64,000 bases of DNA from Pseudoalteromonas aurantia. GTDB taxonomy: Bacteria > Pseudomonadota > Gammaproteobacteria > Enterobacterales > Alteromonadaceae. The stretch's first letter is position 1, and the number at the start of each line of letters is the position of its first letter. Shown in pieces: positions 36,249-45,246 of the stretch. Location of the stretch: positions 1 through 64,000 of the forward strand of contig NZ_PNBY01000046.1 in NCBI RefSeq assembly GCF_005886875.1, written 5' to 3'. Under the pieces are notes generated by a model. The model was not told the DNA's origin and did not search any database. It saw only the letters and a list, made by a program, of their open reading frames with translations. Position numbers and translations under genes: made by a program.

Positions 36249-38327
36249 ATGCGTTACTCAGTTTTATGTTTAGCAATCGGTTCAGCAATAGCCACATCGA
36301 GTGTGTTAGCTAAGTCGTCTGAAATTGAAGTGATTGAAGTGAAGGGGACTTACTTTAATGACTACAAAGTTGATACAGCTAAAGGAGCAATGCGAACAGA
36401 TGCTTCTTTACTCGAGACTGCACAATCAGTATTTGTTATATCAGACACCGTGATTGATGAACAATTAGCGACGACGTTGGGTGAAGTCTTAAATAATGAC
36501 GCAAGCTTAACGGCTGGTTCTAAGCAACGTAACCGAGAAACATTCAATTTGCGTGGTTTTGGCTTAAGCTCATCAAACGGATATTTGCGCGATGGACACC
36601 AGCATTGGTCACACTATCAGCAGCCCATAGAAACATTAGAGCAAGTAGAGATCATTAAAGGCCCGTCGAGTATTTTGTATGGTCAGTCTGGTCCCGGTGG
36701 TTTAGTGAATATGGTGACTAAAAAACCAACGCCTAAAACATTGATGAATTTTGGGGTTGATGTTGACCATTTAGGGTCTACCAGAGCGACTGCTGATATT
36801 GGCGGTGCTATTACCGCTGAAGAAGACTTACGTTACCGTGCCGTACTCGTCAAGCAAGATGTCACATTTGACCGCGAATATGTCGATGGCAATGAGCGCA
36901 CGCGCGACCGTTTTTTAGGTTCACTGGTGCTTGACTATGATATAAACGATAGCAGCTTTGTTCGTGTACATTACGACAGAACCAATGACAAAGCAGGCCT
37001 AGATACGGGGGCTTGGTTAGACAACACAGGTCAAGTAATTGGTAATGATAAAACAATCAGAGACTTTTCGTGGGCATTTACTGACATAACTGTTGAAAAT
37101 AAGGGGATTGACTTTACGCATGCACTCACAGAAAACTTCCAAGTAACGGTTGGATATAATGAACAAGATTTCTCCCGTCAGCGTTTTGAGTCTGCACCAA
37201 GAAAGCCAAAGGATTATCAAGTTGGGGATAGTTACGGCTCGCGTCCATACGATCGGTATGACGATTGGCAGTTTACGACTGCATTTGTTGATTTTACGGG
37301 GGAATTTGAACTAGGTGGTTTTGATCATCAAGTGCTTATTGGTGCTAACTCATTGGATTATTATTATGGACAGTTACGTGTAAGAGCGAGTGCGGTTGAT
37401 TTTATTGAAGGTCAAACTCAGCCAGCTCGCCCTGACATTAGTTATGCGACAGATGACTCTTTGTACACCAGTGAATTCGACTATTACGGTCTTTATGTTC
37501 AAGACTTAGTTACCATTAATGAGCAATGGCAAGTCTCTTTTGGTGGCCGTTACGATAAGCAAAACAAAGAAAATGCCGATAACGAGTCATTCTTACCAAA
37601 AGGGGGGGTGTTATATCACCCAAGTGAGAATGGCACTGTTTATTTTAGCTACTCAGAAGGGTTTGAACCGCAGCGTAGTGAAAAGCTTCATAATGAAGAG
37701 GATAAGAACCATGGCATGAAGCTAGATGCCATCACTTCACAGCAGTATGAAGTGGGTACTAAGTGGCAATTAGTGGACGATAGATTGCTATTAACCGCTG
37801 CCGCTTTTGATATTAGTAAAACAGGTACGCTTATTTCAACCGCTGTTGAGGGTCAAGACTATGAAACCGTGACGACCCAGGCAGGTAAGCAGCGTCATAC
37901 AGGTTTTGAGTTCTCGGCACAAGGGGCGGTTAACGATCGTTTATTTGTGATGGGATCTGTCATGAATCTGAACGCTGAATATGAGCGCGATGAGAGTCTC
38001 TATCAGGGTAAGTCGCCAATTGATGCACCTAAATGGTCAGCATCTTTATGGTCTCGTTATGAGTTCAGTGATGCTTTTGCAGTCAATGCCGGGGCATTTT
38101 ATCAAGGTGAACGTTTTGCTGACTATGACAACACCATTACCAAAGATGCATATACGCGTGTAGATGTGGGCGCAACCTATAAGCTTGGGCTTTCGCATGC
38201 AAATGTCAACGTGCGGTTTAATATCGAAAACTTATTTGATAAGAACTATCTAGCTGGTGGCGGTGTGAATAATGTCACAATAGGTGAAGGCACCACCTTT
38301 AGGCTGGCGCTACAAGCCGCTTTTTAA
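36249..38327 (+). CDS. TonB-dependent siderophore-type receptor
   Basis: The 692-residue outer-membrane protein has a signal peptide (about 1-22), a plug domain (LETAQSVFVISDTVIDEQLA, RETFNLRGFG, IIKGPSSILYGQSGPGG) and a 22-strand barrel, ending in the phenylalanine expected for the assembly signal (LQAAF). It belongs to the FhuE/FpvA siderophore group. ATG at 36249 is chosen because GGAG precedes it and the signal peptide starts there. It lies divergent from a LytTR regulator and before an AraC regulator. No siderophore synthesis genes are present, so it probably takes up a foreign siderophore. Confidence 0.93.
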   Translation: MRYSVLCLAIGSAIATSSVLAKSSEIEVIEVKGTYFNDYKVDTAKGAMRTDASLLETAQSVFVISDTVIDEQLATTLGEVLNNDASLTAGSKQRNRETFNLRGFGLSSSNGYLRDGHQHWSHYQQPIETLEQVEIIKGPSSILYGQSGPGGLVNMVTKKPTPKTLMNFGVDVDHLGSTRATADIGGAITAEEDLRYRAVLVKQDVTFDREYVDGNERTRDRFLGSLVLDYDINDSSFVRVHYDRTNDKAGLDTGAWLDNTGQVIGNDKTIRDFSWAFTDITVENKGIDFTHALTENFQVTVGYNEQDFSRQRFESAPRKPKDYQVGDSYGSRPYDRYDDWQFTTAFVDFTGEFELGGFDHQVLIGANSLDYYYGQLRVRASAVDFIEGQTQPARPDISYATDDSLYTSEFDYYGLYVQDLVTINEQWQVSFGGRYDKQNKENADNESFLPKGGVLYHPSENGTVYFSYSEGFEPQRSEKLHNEEDKNHGMKLDAITSQQYEVGTKWQLVDDRLLLTAAAFDISKTGTLISTAVEGQDYETVTTQAGKQRHTGFEFSAQGAVNDRLFVMGSVMNLNAEYERDESLYQGKSPIDAPKWSASLWSRYEFSDAFAVNAGAFYQGERFADYDNTITKDAYTRVDVGATYKLGLSHANVNVRFNIENLFDKNYLAGGGVNNVTIGEGTTFRLALQAAF

Positions 38328-38346
38328 TCGTTATCCATAAAAAAAT

Positions 38347-38371
38347 GTGGCGTCGCTCACAGCGACGTCAC
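38347..38371. terminator. Hairpin after the TonB receptor gene
   Basis: GTGGCGTCGCT (38347-38357) pairs with AGCGACGTCAC (38361-38371) around CAC, 19 bp past the stop codon. The run of A residues is on the 5' side, so a T-run follows only on the minus strand. It is probably a terminator or mRNA 3' end. Confidence 0.6.
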
Positions 38372-39228
38372 TAATATTGCTTGCTGTAACGCGCTATTTT
38401 TGTCACTGTGGCCACCTTCGTTTTGTTACAAGGAATTCGGTTATAGCTATCTCTCATCACTCCTCGTTGTTTACCGGTGTAAACCTCATTAACGTTCAAC
38501 ATAGTACGCTTAATTTTAGTAAACATCTTCATTCGACATATCATATTGGGCTAATAACACAGGGAACTCAGTCGTTTAACGCAAAAGGTAAAAACGTGAT
38601 AAATGGTCCTGGGCAGCTACAACTTATGGACCCTGGTATAACGCATGATGGAAGCAGCAACGAACTGAAGGTTTCTAGTAAAATATTCTCTATTTCTGTC
38701 AGTGCGATACATGAATTTCTGGATCAAAAAAATACGTCATTGCTTACTTTTTCTGATAACTGCATTGAAGATCAGTCACTTTATTCGATATTTAGTCAGT
38801 TACACACATATATGGCTGCTGGGTATGCAAATACGCTGTGGCTTGAAAGTGCCTTTTTATCAAATTTAACATTACTTGCGACACGATATGGTCATTTTAC
38901 TGAACCGAAAGTTTATTGCTTAGGGCGTTCTAATCTTGCAAAGCTAAATGCCTTTATGCACGAACATATTGCTGAGAAATTGACTGTGTCACGGCTTGCA
39001 AATGAATGTAACTTAACTGATATACAATTACTTAGGCAGTTTAAGGCGCTAACTGGCATAACCCCTTTCGCTTGGTTACTGAGAATACGCCTCGAAACCG
39101 CGCTGCAGTTATTACACAGTGGTATACGCAGTACAGATGTTGCTATGCGCGTTGGTTTTTACGATCAAGCGCATTTTATTAATGCCTTTAAACGAGCGTA
39201 TGGCATAAAACCGAGTGAGTTGTATTAA
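38347..39228 (+). CDS. AraC-family transcriptional regulator, start uncertain
   Basis: The frame encodes an N-terminal cupin-like sensor region and a C-terminal AraC domain with both helix-turn-helix motifs (LTVSRLANECNLTDIQLLRQ and STDVAMRVGFYDQAHFINAF). The longest frame begins with a GTG that lies inside the hairpin after the TonB gene, so it is not a credible start. The first AAGGA (38430) is followed only by GTT, ATA and ATC codons. The true start may be TTG at 38467 or a rare codon, or the 5' end may be damaged. It probably regulates the receptor. Confidence 0.75.
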   Translation: MASLTATSLILLAVTRYFCHCGHLRFVTRNSVIAISHHSSLFTGVNLINVQHSTLNFSKHLHSTYHIGLITQGTQSFNAKGKNVINGPGQLQLMDPGITHDGSSNELKVSSKIFSISVSAIHEFLDQKNTSLLTFSDNCIEDQSLYSIFSQLHTYMAAGYANTLWLESAFLSNLTLLATRYGHFTEPKVYCLGRSNLAKLNAFMHEHIAEKLTVSRLANECNLTDIQLLRQFKALTGITPFAWLLRIRLETALQLLHSGIRSTDVAMRVGFYDQAHFINAFKRAYGIKPSELY

Positions 39229-39343
39229 TTTTAATTGTTAATTTTTTACAATGAATTGACTGTGTCATTTTCTATACTTTTGTGCGCAGACTACCTTATG
39301 GAAAAATCTGGGGAGGCAGTCATAAAAGAAGAGGATGAATGTG

Positions 39344-39703
39344 ATGCAAAAAATTAATTTGGCTCAAAAATTTTTATTGTTCGATGAGCCGTGGCAACCC
39401 AAAGTGGTGGCGCAAATGAATGACTATCAGTTTAAAGTCGTGAAAGTACAAGGTGAATTTGTCTGGCACCAACACGATCATACTGACGAGACTTTTATCG
39501 TTGTATCTGGACAACTCAACATCGCTTTTGTGGATGAAGTGATCACGCTCAATAGAGGTGAAATGATAGTCGTGCCTAAAGGCGTGCAGCATAAGCCCTT
39601 TGCAGATCAAGAATGTCAAATATTGATCATTGAACCACAAGGTGTAAAAAATACTGGAGATGAAGAAAGTGCATTAACCGCCAAAAATGATGTGTGGGTT
39701 TAA
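39344..39703 (+). CDS. Small cupin-domain protein
   Basis: The 119-residue single cupin barrel has the first metal motif EFVWHQHDHTDETFIVVSG and the second region MIVVPKGVQHKPFADQ. Metal-binding histidines and the glutamate are in place. Such stand-alone cupins include isomerases, dioxygenases and binding proteins, so no function is assigned. ATG at 39344 is preferred over 39335, since GAGGA lies 8 bases ahead. Confidence 0.8.
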   Translation: MQKINLAQKFLLFDEPWQPKVVAQMNDYQFKVVKVQGEFVWHQHDHTDETFIVVSGQLNIAFVDEVITLNRGEMIVVPKGVQHKPFADQECQILIIEPQGVKNTGDEESALTAKNDVWV

Positions 39704-40019
39704 GCGTATTCTGAACGGCCATAGTGCATAGTGGGCTGAACACACCTTTGGTTAGTCAAAGGGGGCTTTTTGAGAAATAGTAAATAAGAGGTTTGCGCAT
39801 TATCGAATGCTTGTTTGCCGATAGATAACCTCATCGAGTTTATGATTATAATTAATTCTTTACATGTTTATGAATCGCTTTCAATGAGGTTGTACCTTAA
39901 ATGTACATATTTAAAGGTAGCGACGGCGGCACTTTATATGCTAAAACTAGTTTCCACATTTTGGAAACGCATTTTGGATTTGTGCTCTAGATTTGCGTTG
40001 TAATAGGAGAAAGTTGTTA

Positions 40020-41048
40020 GTGAATTACCCCAAACCACTTAAAGCCGGCAGTCGTATTGCTATCTGTGCTTTTTCATCTTCGGTACCGCAAGCTTGCTAT
40101 GCAAGGCTCGATAAGGCAGTGGCGTTTTTACAAGAGCAAGGTTTTGAAGTGATTGAAGGGCCAAGTGTCCGCCACGTAGGGGAGTGGGATGCGCAAACAC
40201 GGGCAAATGAGCTAAATATGTTCTTGTTGGATGAGGGTATATCTGCAGTACTTCCTCCTTGGGGAGGGGATTTAGCAATGGCTATTTTACCATTATTAGA
40301 TTGGCAGGCGCTTCAAGCAACATCACCGAAATGGGTGCTTGGCTTCTCGGATGTAAGTACGATTATGACGGCGCTGACAACACGGTTAAATTGGGTCACC
40401 GTTCACGCAACAAATCTAATGCAGTTGACGTCATTACAGACTGATCCGCTCACCCGCGCGACATTAGATGTACTATCACTGCAAGTTGGTGATAAGTGGG
40501 TACAATCAGCGTCTAGTCACTTTGAAACCGCCAATGCTTGTCCAATTTCAGATCCAAATATGGTGTTTAATCTCACAGAAATAACTCAGTGGCGTCTACT
40601 GCCAAGTCAGCAGGGTATTGCAAGTGACAAAGTCGCATTTGCGGGACGCTTAGTTGGGGGATGTTTAGACACCCATCAACATATTTTAAATACCGAGTTT
40701 GCAGACATCGAGCAGTTTTCACACCAATATCGTCAAGAGCCGCTGATTTTGTACTTTGAAAATGGGGAGCTAAGTGACCATGGTTATATCCGCGCATTAC
40801 TTGGTTTAAAATTCAAAGGCGTGTTCAAGCATGTGTCTGGTGTTTTATTTGGTCGTAACGCGGTGAATAAATACAAGGTCAGTGCCAATGAAAAAATTCT
40901 GCTAGAGGCGTTAGGCTCATTGAATATCCCCATTGTTTTTGACGTTGATATAGGTCATACCCCACCTAACATGACACTACTTAACGGGGTGTATAGTGAG
41001 GTTGATATTTCACCTGTAGGGGCAACAGTAGTGCAATATTTGCAGTGA
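40020..41048 (+). CDS. LD-carboxypeptidase/MccF-like S66 peptidase
   Basis: The 342-residue protein of the S66 family opens with LKAGSRIAICAFSSS. The nucleophile serine lies in LGFSDVSTIMTAL, and the family glutamate and histidine lie in YFENGELSD and DIGHTPPNMTLLNGV. Members trim murein tetrapeptides in the cytoplasm (LdcA) or cleave microcin C-like compounds (MccF). This one could be either. GTG at 40020 is chosen because TAGGAGAAAG lies about 10 bases upstream; a longer frame starts at 39993. Confidence 0.85.
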   Translation: MNYPKPLKAGSRIAICAFSSSVPQACYARLDKAVAFLQEQGFEVIEGPSVRHVGEWDAQTRANELNMFLLDEGISAVLPPWGGDLAMAILPLLDWQALQATSPKWVLGFSDVSTIMTALTTRLNWVTVHATNLMQLTSLQTDPLTRATLDVLSLQVGDKWVQSASSHFETANACPISDPNMVFNLTEITQWRLLPSQQGIASDKVAFAGRLVGGCLDTHQHILNTEFADIEQFSHQYRQEPLILYFENGELSDHGYIRALLGLKFKGVFKHVSGVLFGRNAVNKYKVSANEKILLEALGSLNIPIVFDVDIGHTPPNMTLLNGVYSEVDISPVGATVVQYLQ

Positions 41049-41390
41049 TTTACATGGAGGGATATAGCTAATTTGTTACTTTTTAGTGTTTTAAAGATCT
41101 ATAATTTAACATGGGTGTAGGTAAGATTCCTATGCGTTTTTATGAATAGAATAATTTTTATCTTATTGTTTGTTAAATTTATTATTTTTATTTATTAGGG
41201 ATAAATAATGAGTTTTAGTTTTTCTACTCGGTAATTCATGTGAATTATTACACTGTTTTACACGTTCATTTGCTTTTCAATTGATTAATTATTTGCAATG
41301 CTTTAGTCTTGGTTTTGTGCTTTCATAACAGGCATAACCGCTCCTTGATAAAAATAAGAAGTCTGTTGTAGGACTAGGGTAAATAAAGCC
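41049..41390. other. Intergenic region before the GGDEF gene, nothing recognised
   Basis: This stretch of about 340 bp is very AT-rich. I see no coding frame of note and no convincing terminator. The last 60 bases should hold the promoter and ribosome-binding site of the cyclase gene. Confidence 0.4.
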
Positions 41391-42425
41391 ATGGAATTTG
41401 ATACGTCACTTTCTCACTCTGCACAATGTATGAAAAAAGCAATTCCACTGATGGTGAAATACAAAGTACCTGTTACACCATTGAATTATGCGATTTGGTA
41501 TTGCTATGTGTTAGGTTCTAATGAGCAGCTTAATACCGAGTTGGAGCGTGTTTTAGATAACTATCAAACATGTCCCCCTGCACATGCCAAGCAATTATTT
41601 GATGAGTTTTTATCAGATAAGGATTTAGCGTTATTTCATCAAATGTCAGATTCATTTCAAGAAACAATCTCTGGTGTACAAGTTGAAATTGATAAAACAC
41701 TAGAATCTTCTCAAGACTTTTCGGCTGTATTATCACAGTGTCATTCTGGTTTGTATGATTTAAAAAGAAATAGCCTAGATTCTTTTGACGATGTTTTGGG
41801 CTATGTTGATCGGTTAACAGAAGAGTCGGTTGTGATGCAGCAAACAGCCTATCAATTCCAAAAGAAGTTGGAAAATGCTTACGCAGAGATCAGTGATCTG
41901 AAATCTGCGCTGGTTAACACACAAGAAGCAGCAAGCCAAGATCCATTAACTGGGCTGTTGAATCGCGGCAAGTTTGATGAAGATATCGTCATGTTTTGTA
42001 AAACGGCACCGACAGGTACTCACCGGGCTTTGATCTTTGTTGATATAGACCATTTTAAGCAGTTTAATGATGATTTTGGTCACCAAAAGGGTGACGATGT
42101 TTTAAAAGTTGTTTCAGCGAAAATTATCAAACATACCGAAGGTATTGGTAAAGCATATCGATATGGTGGTGAAGAATTTTGTATATTTGCAGAGTTAGAC
42201 AGCTTAAGTGAAGTGGTTAATTTTGCCGAAGGCATTCGTAAAGATATTGCAAAGCTGTCTGTTAAAGGCAAAAAAACTGGCAAAGCCGTTCGTTCAATTA
42301 CAGCGAGCTTTGGTATTGCCTTACATATTGAGCAATGTTTAGTAACTCATTTGATTGAGCGTGCCGATAAAGCACTTTATTTAGCGAAAGAGCATGGTCG
42401 TAACCGAATAGAAATTGCTGTGTAG
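41391..42425 (+). CDS. Diguanylate cyclase (GGDEF domain)
   Basis: The 344-residue cytoplasmic protein has an N-terminal helical region (about 1-180) with the PLNYAIWYCYVLG segment of a group of gammaproteobacterial cyclases. The GGDEF domain follows, with active-site YRYGGEEFCIF and upstream DPLTGLLNRGKFDEDI. It makes c-di-GMP from two GTP. The inhibitory I site (RxxD five residues before GGEEF) is not obvious. No membrane segment is seen. It stands alone. Confidence 0.92.
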   Translation: MEFDTSLSHSAQCMKKAIPLMVKYKVPVTPLNYAIWYCYVLGSNEQLNTELERVLDNYQTCPPAHAKQLFDEFLSDKDLALFHQMSDSFQETISGVQVEIDKTLESSQDFSAVLSQCHSGLYDLKRNSLDSFDDVLGYVDRLTEESVVMQQTAYQFQKKLENAYAEISDLKSALVNTQEAASQDPLTGLLNRGKFDEDIVMFCKTAPTGTHRALIFVDIDHFKQFNDDFGHQKGDDVLKVVSAKIIKHTEGIGKAYRYGGEEFCIFAELDSLSEVVNFAEGIRKDIAKLSVKGKKTGKAVRSITASFGIALHIEQCLVTHLIERADKALYLAKEHGRNRIEIAV

Positions 42426-42542
42426 CACTTATTTAGACTGTTTAAAGGTGTGCTTTTGTAAAGTGCAAGGTCATTTAAGGCTTTGACTCGATTATAAAAA
42501 ACTATAAAATTGTGTCTACTAATCACTATTTGAACCACAGTA

Positions 42543-43556
42543 ATGAAAAGAATTATCGTCTGTATGGATGGTACATGGAACAAGCCCACCCAGTATGATC
42601 GAGGCAAGCGTAAACCCACTAATGTTGTCAAAGTCGCCCGCGCAATCGAGCCTGTTTGCAGTGATGGAATTCATCAAATAGTGTATTACAGTGAAGGTGT
42701 TGGAACGCAGTGGGGTTTAGATCGTATTTTAGGGGGGGGCTTTGGTATTGGGTTATCGCAGAATATTCTTAAAGCCTACCGGTTTATTGTTCATAATTAC
42801 CAGCCTGAGGATGAAATTTTCCTGTTTGGTTTTAGCCGTGGTGCTTACACGGTACGCAGTTTAGCTGGGCTTATTAACAAAGTCGGTCTATTGCCTAAAG
42901 ACCACGCATTTTATATGCCTGAAGCCTATCGCTTATATCGTAAACAACCTTCAAAAATACAATTAGACGCTTTTCAACGACAGCATAATAGTAAAAAAGT
43001 AAAAATTAAGTTTGTTGGTGTATGGGACACTGTTGGCGCTTTAGGGATCCCGCTTGGGTTTAGGCGTTTTAATCGTCGCTACCAATTCCATGATGTGAGT
43101 TTAACTAATAATATTGAACATGCATTTCAAGCGCTCGCCATTGATGAACGTAGGGGCGTTTTTAAGCCTGCTATTTGGCAACTTCCGAAAGGGTCAACAC
43201 AAACTCTACAACAACAGTGGTTCGTGGGCAGTCATAGTAACGTAGGTGGCGGCTATAGCAAAGATGGTCTAGCCAATATCAGCCTGCATTGGATCAAAGA
43301 CATGGCTGAGCAATATGGGTTGCAGTTTAATGAAACGTTTTTACGATACTATAAACCATACCATCTAGACGAATACCGTAATTCAATGACTTGGCTGTAT
43401 AAGTTAACGGAAACAATGCGAGAAATAAGCTATAAACCCTATACGAATGAATCACTGCATGAAAGTGTACTTAATCGTATGAGTGACCTACCAACATACC
43501 GTCCTGAAAATGTTATGCCAATGGTAGAATCTACGGATGAGAAGGTAATTGGGTAA
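42543..43556 (+). CDS. DUF2235 alpha/beta-hydrolase (Tle1-like phospholipase fold)
   Basis: The 337-residue protein opens with the DUF2235 signature IVCMDGTWNKPTQYDRGKRK. The lipase elbow is FGFSRGAYTVRSLAGL, with VWDTVGALGIP and WFVGSHSNVGGGY giving the likely catalytic aspartate and histidine. Relatives include the Tle1 phospholipase effectors of type VI secretion, but many are housekeeping and no vgr, PAAR or immunity gene is adjacent. A GNAT gene starts 4 bp after the stop, so the two are probably co-transcribed. Confidence 0.85.
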   Translation: MKRIIVCMDGTWNKPTQYDRGKRKPTNVVKVARAIEPVCSDGIHQIVYYSEGVGTQWGLDRILGGGFGIGLSQNILKAYRFIVHNYQPEDEIFLFGFSRGAYTVRSLAGLINKVGLLPKDHAFYMPEAYRLYRKQPSKIQLDAFQRQHNSKKVKIKFVGVWDTVGALGIPLGFRRFNRRYQFHDVSLTNNIEHAFQALAIDERRGVFKPAIWQLPKGSTQTLQQQWFVGSHSNVGGGYSKDGLANISLHWIKDMAEQYGLQFNETFLRYYKPYHLDEYRNSMTWLYKLTETMREISYKPYTNESLHESVLNRMSDLPTYRPENVMPMVESTDEKVIG

Positions 43557-43560
43557 TACC

Positions 43561-43995
43561 ATGAACTATATTATTAAAGAGGGCACTGTTAACGAGTTGA
43601 TGTGTATTGAGAATAACATCCCTGAATTTTCCTCTGCAAAATCACATGCAGAGATTAATGCAAAAATCGATGCCCGCTCACATATATTGCTGGTGGCTTA
43701 TGTCAATGAGCAACCGGTTGCTTATAAGCTTGGTTATGCCAAAAGTAGCTCGCTATTTTACAGTTGGCTTGGTGCTGTTCTACCTGATTTTAGGGGGCAA
43801 GGTATTGCAAAGGCATTACTTATGCGTCAAGAATCCTATGTAAGAGAGTGTGGCTTTCAAGCCATTGAAGTTAAGTCAATGAACCGTTTTAAGCGCATGT
43901 TACAGATGCTGATCACACATGATTATCAGATTGTCCATTGTAAGCGATTAGATGATAACAGTGATAGCAAAATTACATTTAGGAAAAATCTTTAG
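43561..43995 (+). CDS. GNAT-family N-acetyltransferase
   Basis: The 144-residue acetyltransferase has the core VLPDFRGQGIAKALLMRQES carrying the acetyl-CoA loop R-G-x-G-I-A. ATG at 43561 is chosen; a TTG further upstream lies within the DUF2235 gene. It forms a two-gene unit with that hydrolase and is followed by a strong terminator. The substrate is unknown. Confidence 0.85.
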   Translation: MNYIIKEGTVNELMCIENNIPEFSSAKSHAEINAKIDARSHILLVAYVNEQPVAYKLGYAKSSSLFYSWLGAVLPDFRGQGIAKALLMRQESYVRECGFQAIEVKSMNRFKRMLQMLITHDYQIVHCKRLDDNSDSKITFRKNL

Positions 43996-44003
43996 CTTGA
44001 TTC

Positions 44004-44034
44004 AAAATCATTATCGCAAAAATAATGATTTTTT
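44004..44034 (+). terminator. Rho-independent terminator
   Basis: AAAATCATTAT and ATAATGATTTT pair perfectly around a 7-base loop and are followed directly by TTCCTTTTT. It ends the DUF2235-GNAT unit. Confidence 0.88.
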
Positions 44035-44229
44035 CCTTTTTCTGTGTCGAAACTCAAATTAAATTAATTCATTTTCATTACATTTGTGAAAATTTAGTAA
44101 ATAAAGTTATTTTATTTCTTCCTGTAAACAATTATCATTACGGCCCTAATTTAAATACACAATTAAATATGCAGCGTATCGCTTACTGCAAGTGGTACCG
44201 TATTTTAGTATGTGATTGAAGGAGCAGTA

Positions 44230-45246
44230 ATGTCACGTCGTTTTTTTCTTACTGGTGCAACCGGAGTTGTTGGACTATCTATTCTTGAGCAGTTGAATGA
44301 GGATGACCAAGTGTCTATTTTGGTCAATCGACAACGCTTTAGTACATTGCCAACTGGCGTTAGTCAGCAAATAAAAGGTGATATTTCCAAGCCTGATTTT
44401 GGTTTAGGTGCACACGAGCTTGCACAATTAAATGAAATCGATGTATTGATCCACAGTGCAGCGTTAACGGACTTTACCGCCGATGCTGATGTGTTGGCTG
44501 ATATTAATATTGCAGGCTTGCAGCATGCTAAAGTGCTGGCAAATAAGCTCAATGCTAAATTAATTTATATCAGCACTGCATTTGTGCAAGGGAGAAATGG
44601 TCATGCATTTAATAATTATGAACACAGTAAGAAATTAGCGGAATCATCGTTGGATGATGATGTGACCGTGATCCGACCATCAGTCATTATTGGCGATAGC
44701 ATCAAAGGTATTATGCCCAAAAAACAAGGTATGCATAATATGCTTAAACTAGCCACAAAAGAGGTTATTCCTGTTGTACCGGGCGATGCCAGTACCTTAG
44801 TGGATGTTATTCCCAGAGATACAGTGGCCAGTGGTATTTTAACTGTTGTTGATAACAACCTATCTGGTGAGTTTTGGTTAACCGCAGGCGATGACGCTAG
44901 CACCTTAGGTCAAATGTTAACAATTGGTACTAACCCAGATTACTTTGAGCGCTATCAAGTGAAATTTAAGCCGCCTAAATTGATCAATCCAACCACATTC
45001 GACCGGCTGATAAAGCCGGTATTTTTACCTGCGCTGCCCCGTCGATATAAACGTATGTTTGAAGAAACCTCAATTTATTTAAAATACCTAGATATGAGTG
45101 AGGGCTTTAGTTCCGATCTTGAAAAACTCGGTGCCTATGATCAGGGCCCAGAGCCATTCGATATTCCTGAGGTAATGGTAAAGAACATCGCTGCATTTGA
45201 TGATATCCATCCTCTCAGTGAGCTGTTAGTTGCCGAGGAGGTGTAA
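44230..45246 (+). CDS. NAD(P)-dependent thioester-reductase-like SDR
   Basis: The 338-residue extended SDR has the nucleotide-binding loop FFLTGATGVVGLSIL at the N-terminus and the catalytic pair Y-x-x-x-K in NNYEHSKKLAESS. The overall layout resembles NAD_binding_4 fatty-acyl or thioester reductases and atypical epimerases. The likely reaction is reduction of an acyl thioester to an aldehyde, fitting the aminotransferase that follows. GGAG 6 bases ahead supports ATG at 44230. It is the first gene of a seven-gene unit and overlaps the next by 1 bp. Confidence 0.8.
   Translation: MSRRFFLTGATGVVGLSILEQLNEDDQVSILVNRQRFSTLPTGVSQQIKGDISKPDFGLGAHELAQLNEIDVLIHSAALTDFTADADVLADINIAGLQHAKVLANKLNAKLIYISTAFVQGRNGHAFNNYEHSKKLAESSLDDDVTVIRPSVIIGDSIKGIMPKKQGMHNMLKLATKEVIPVVPGDASTLVDVIPRDTVASGILTVVDNNLSGEFWLTAGDDASTLGQMLTIGTNPDYFERYQVKFKPPKLINPTTFDRLIKPVFLPALPRRYKRMFEETSIYLKYLDMSEGFSSDLEKLGAYDQGPEPFDIPEVMVKNIAAFDDIHPLSELLVAEEV

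Noticed and set aside
39815..40003. A 62-codon plus-strand frame before the S66 peptidase
   Set aside because: No ribosome-binding site, no similarity, and composition like the AT-rich spacer.
42543..43556. A type VI secretion effector locus
   Set aside because: No vgrG, PAAR, hcp or immunity lipoprotein gene is adjacent, so the effector label is not supported beyond the fold.
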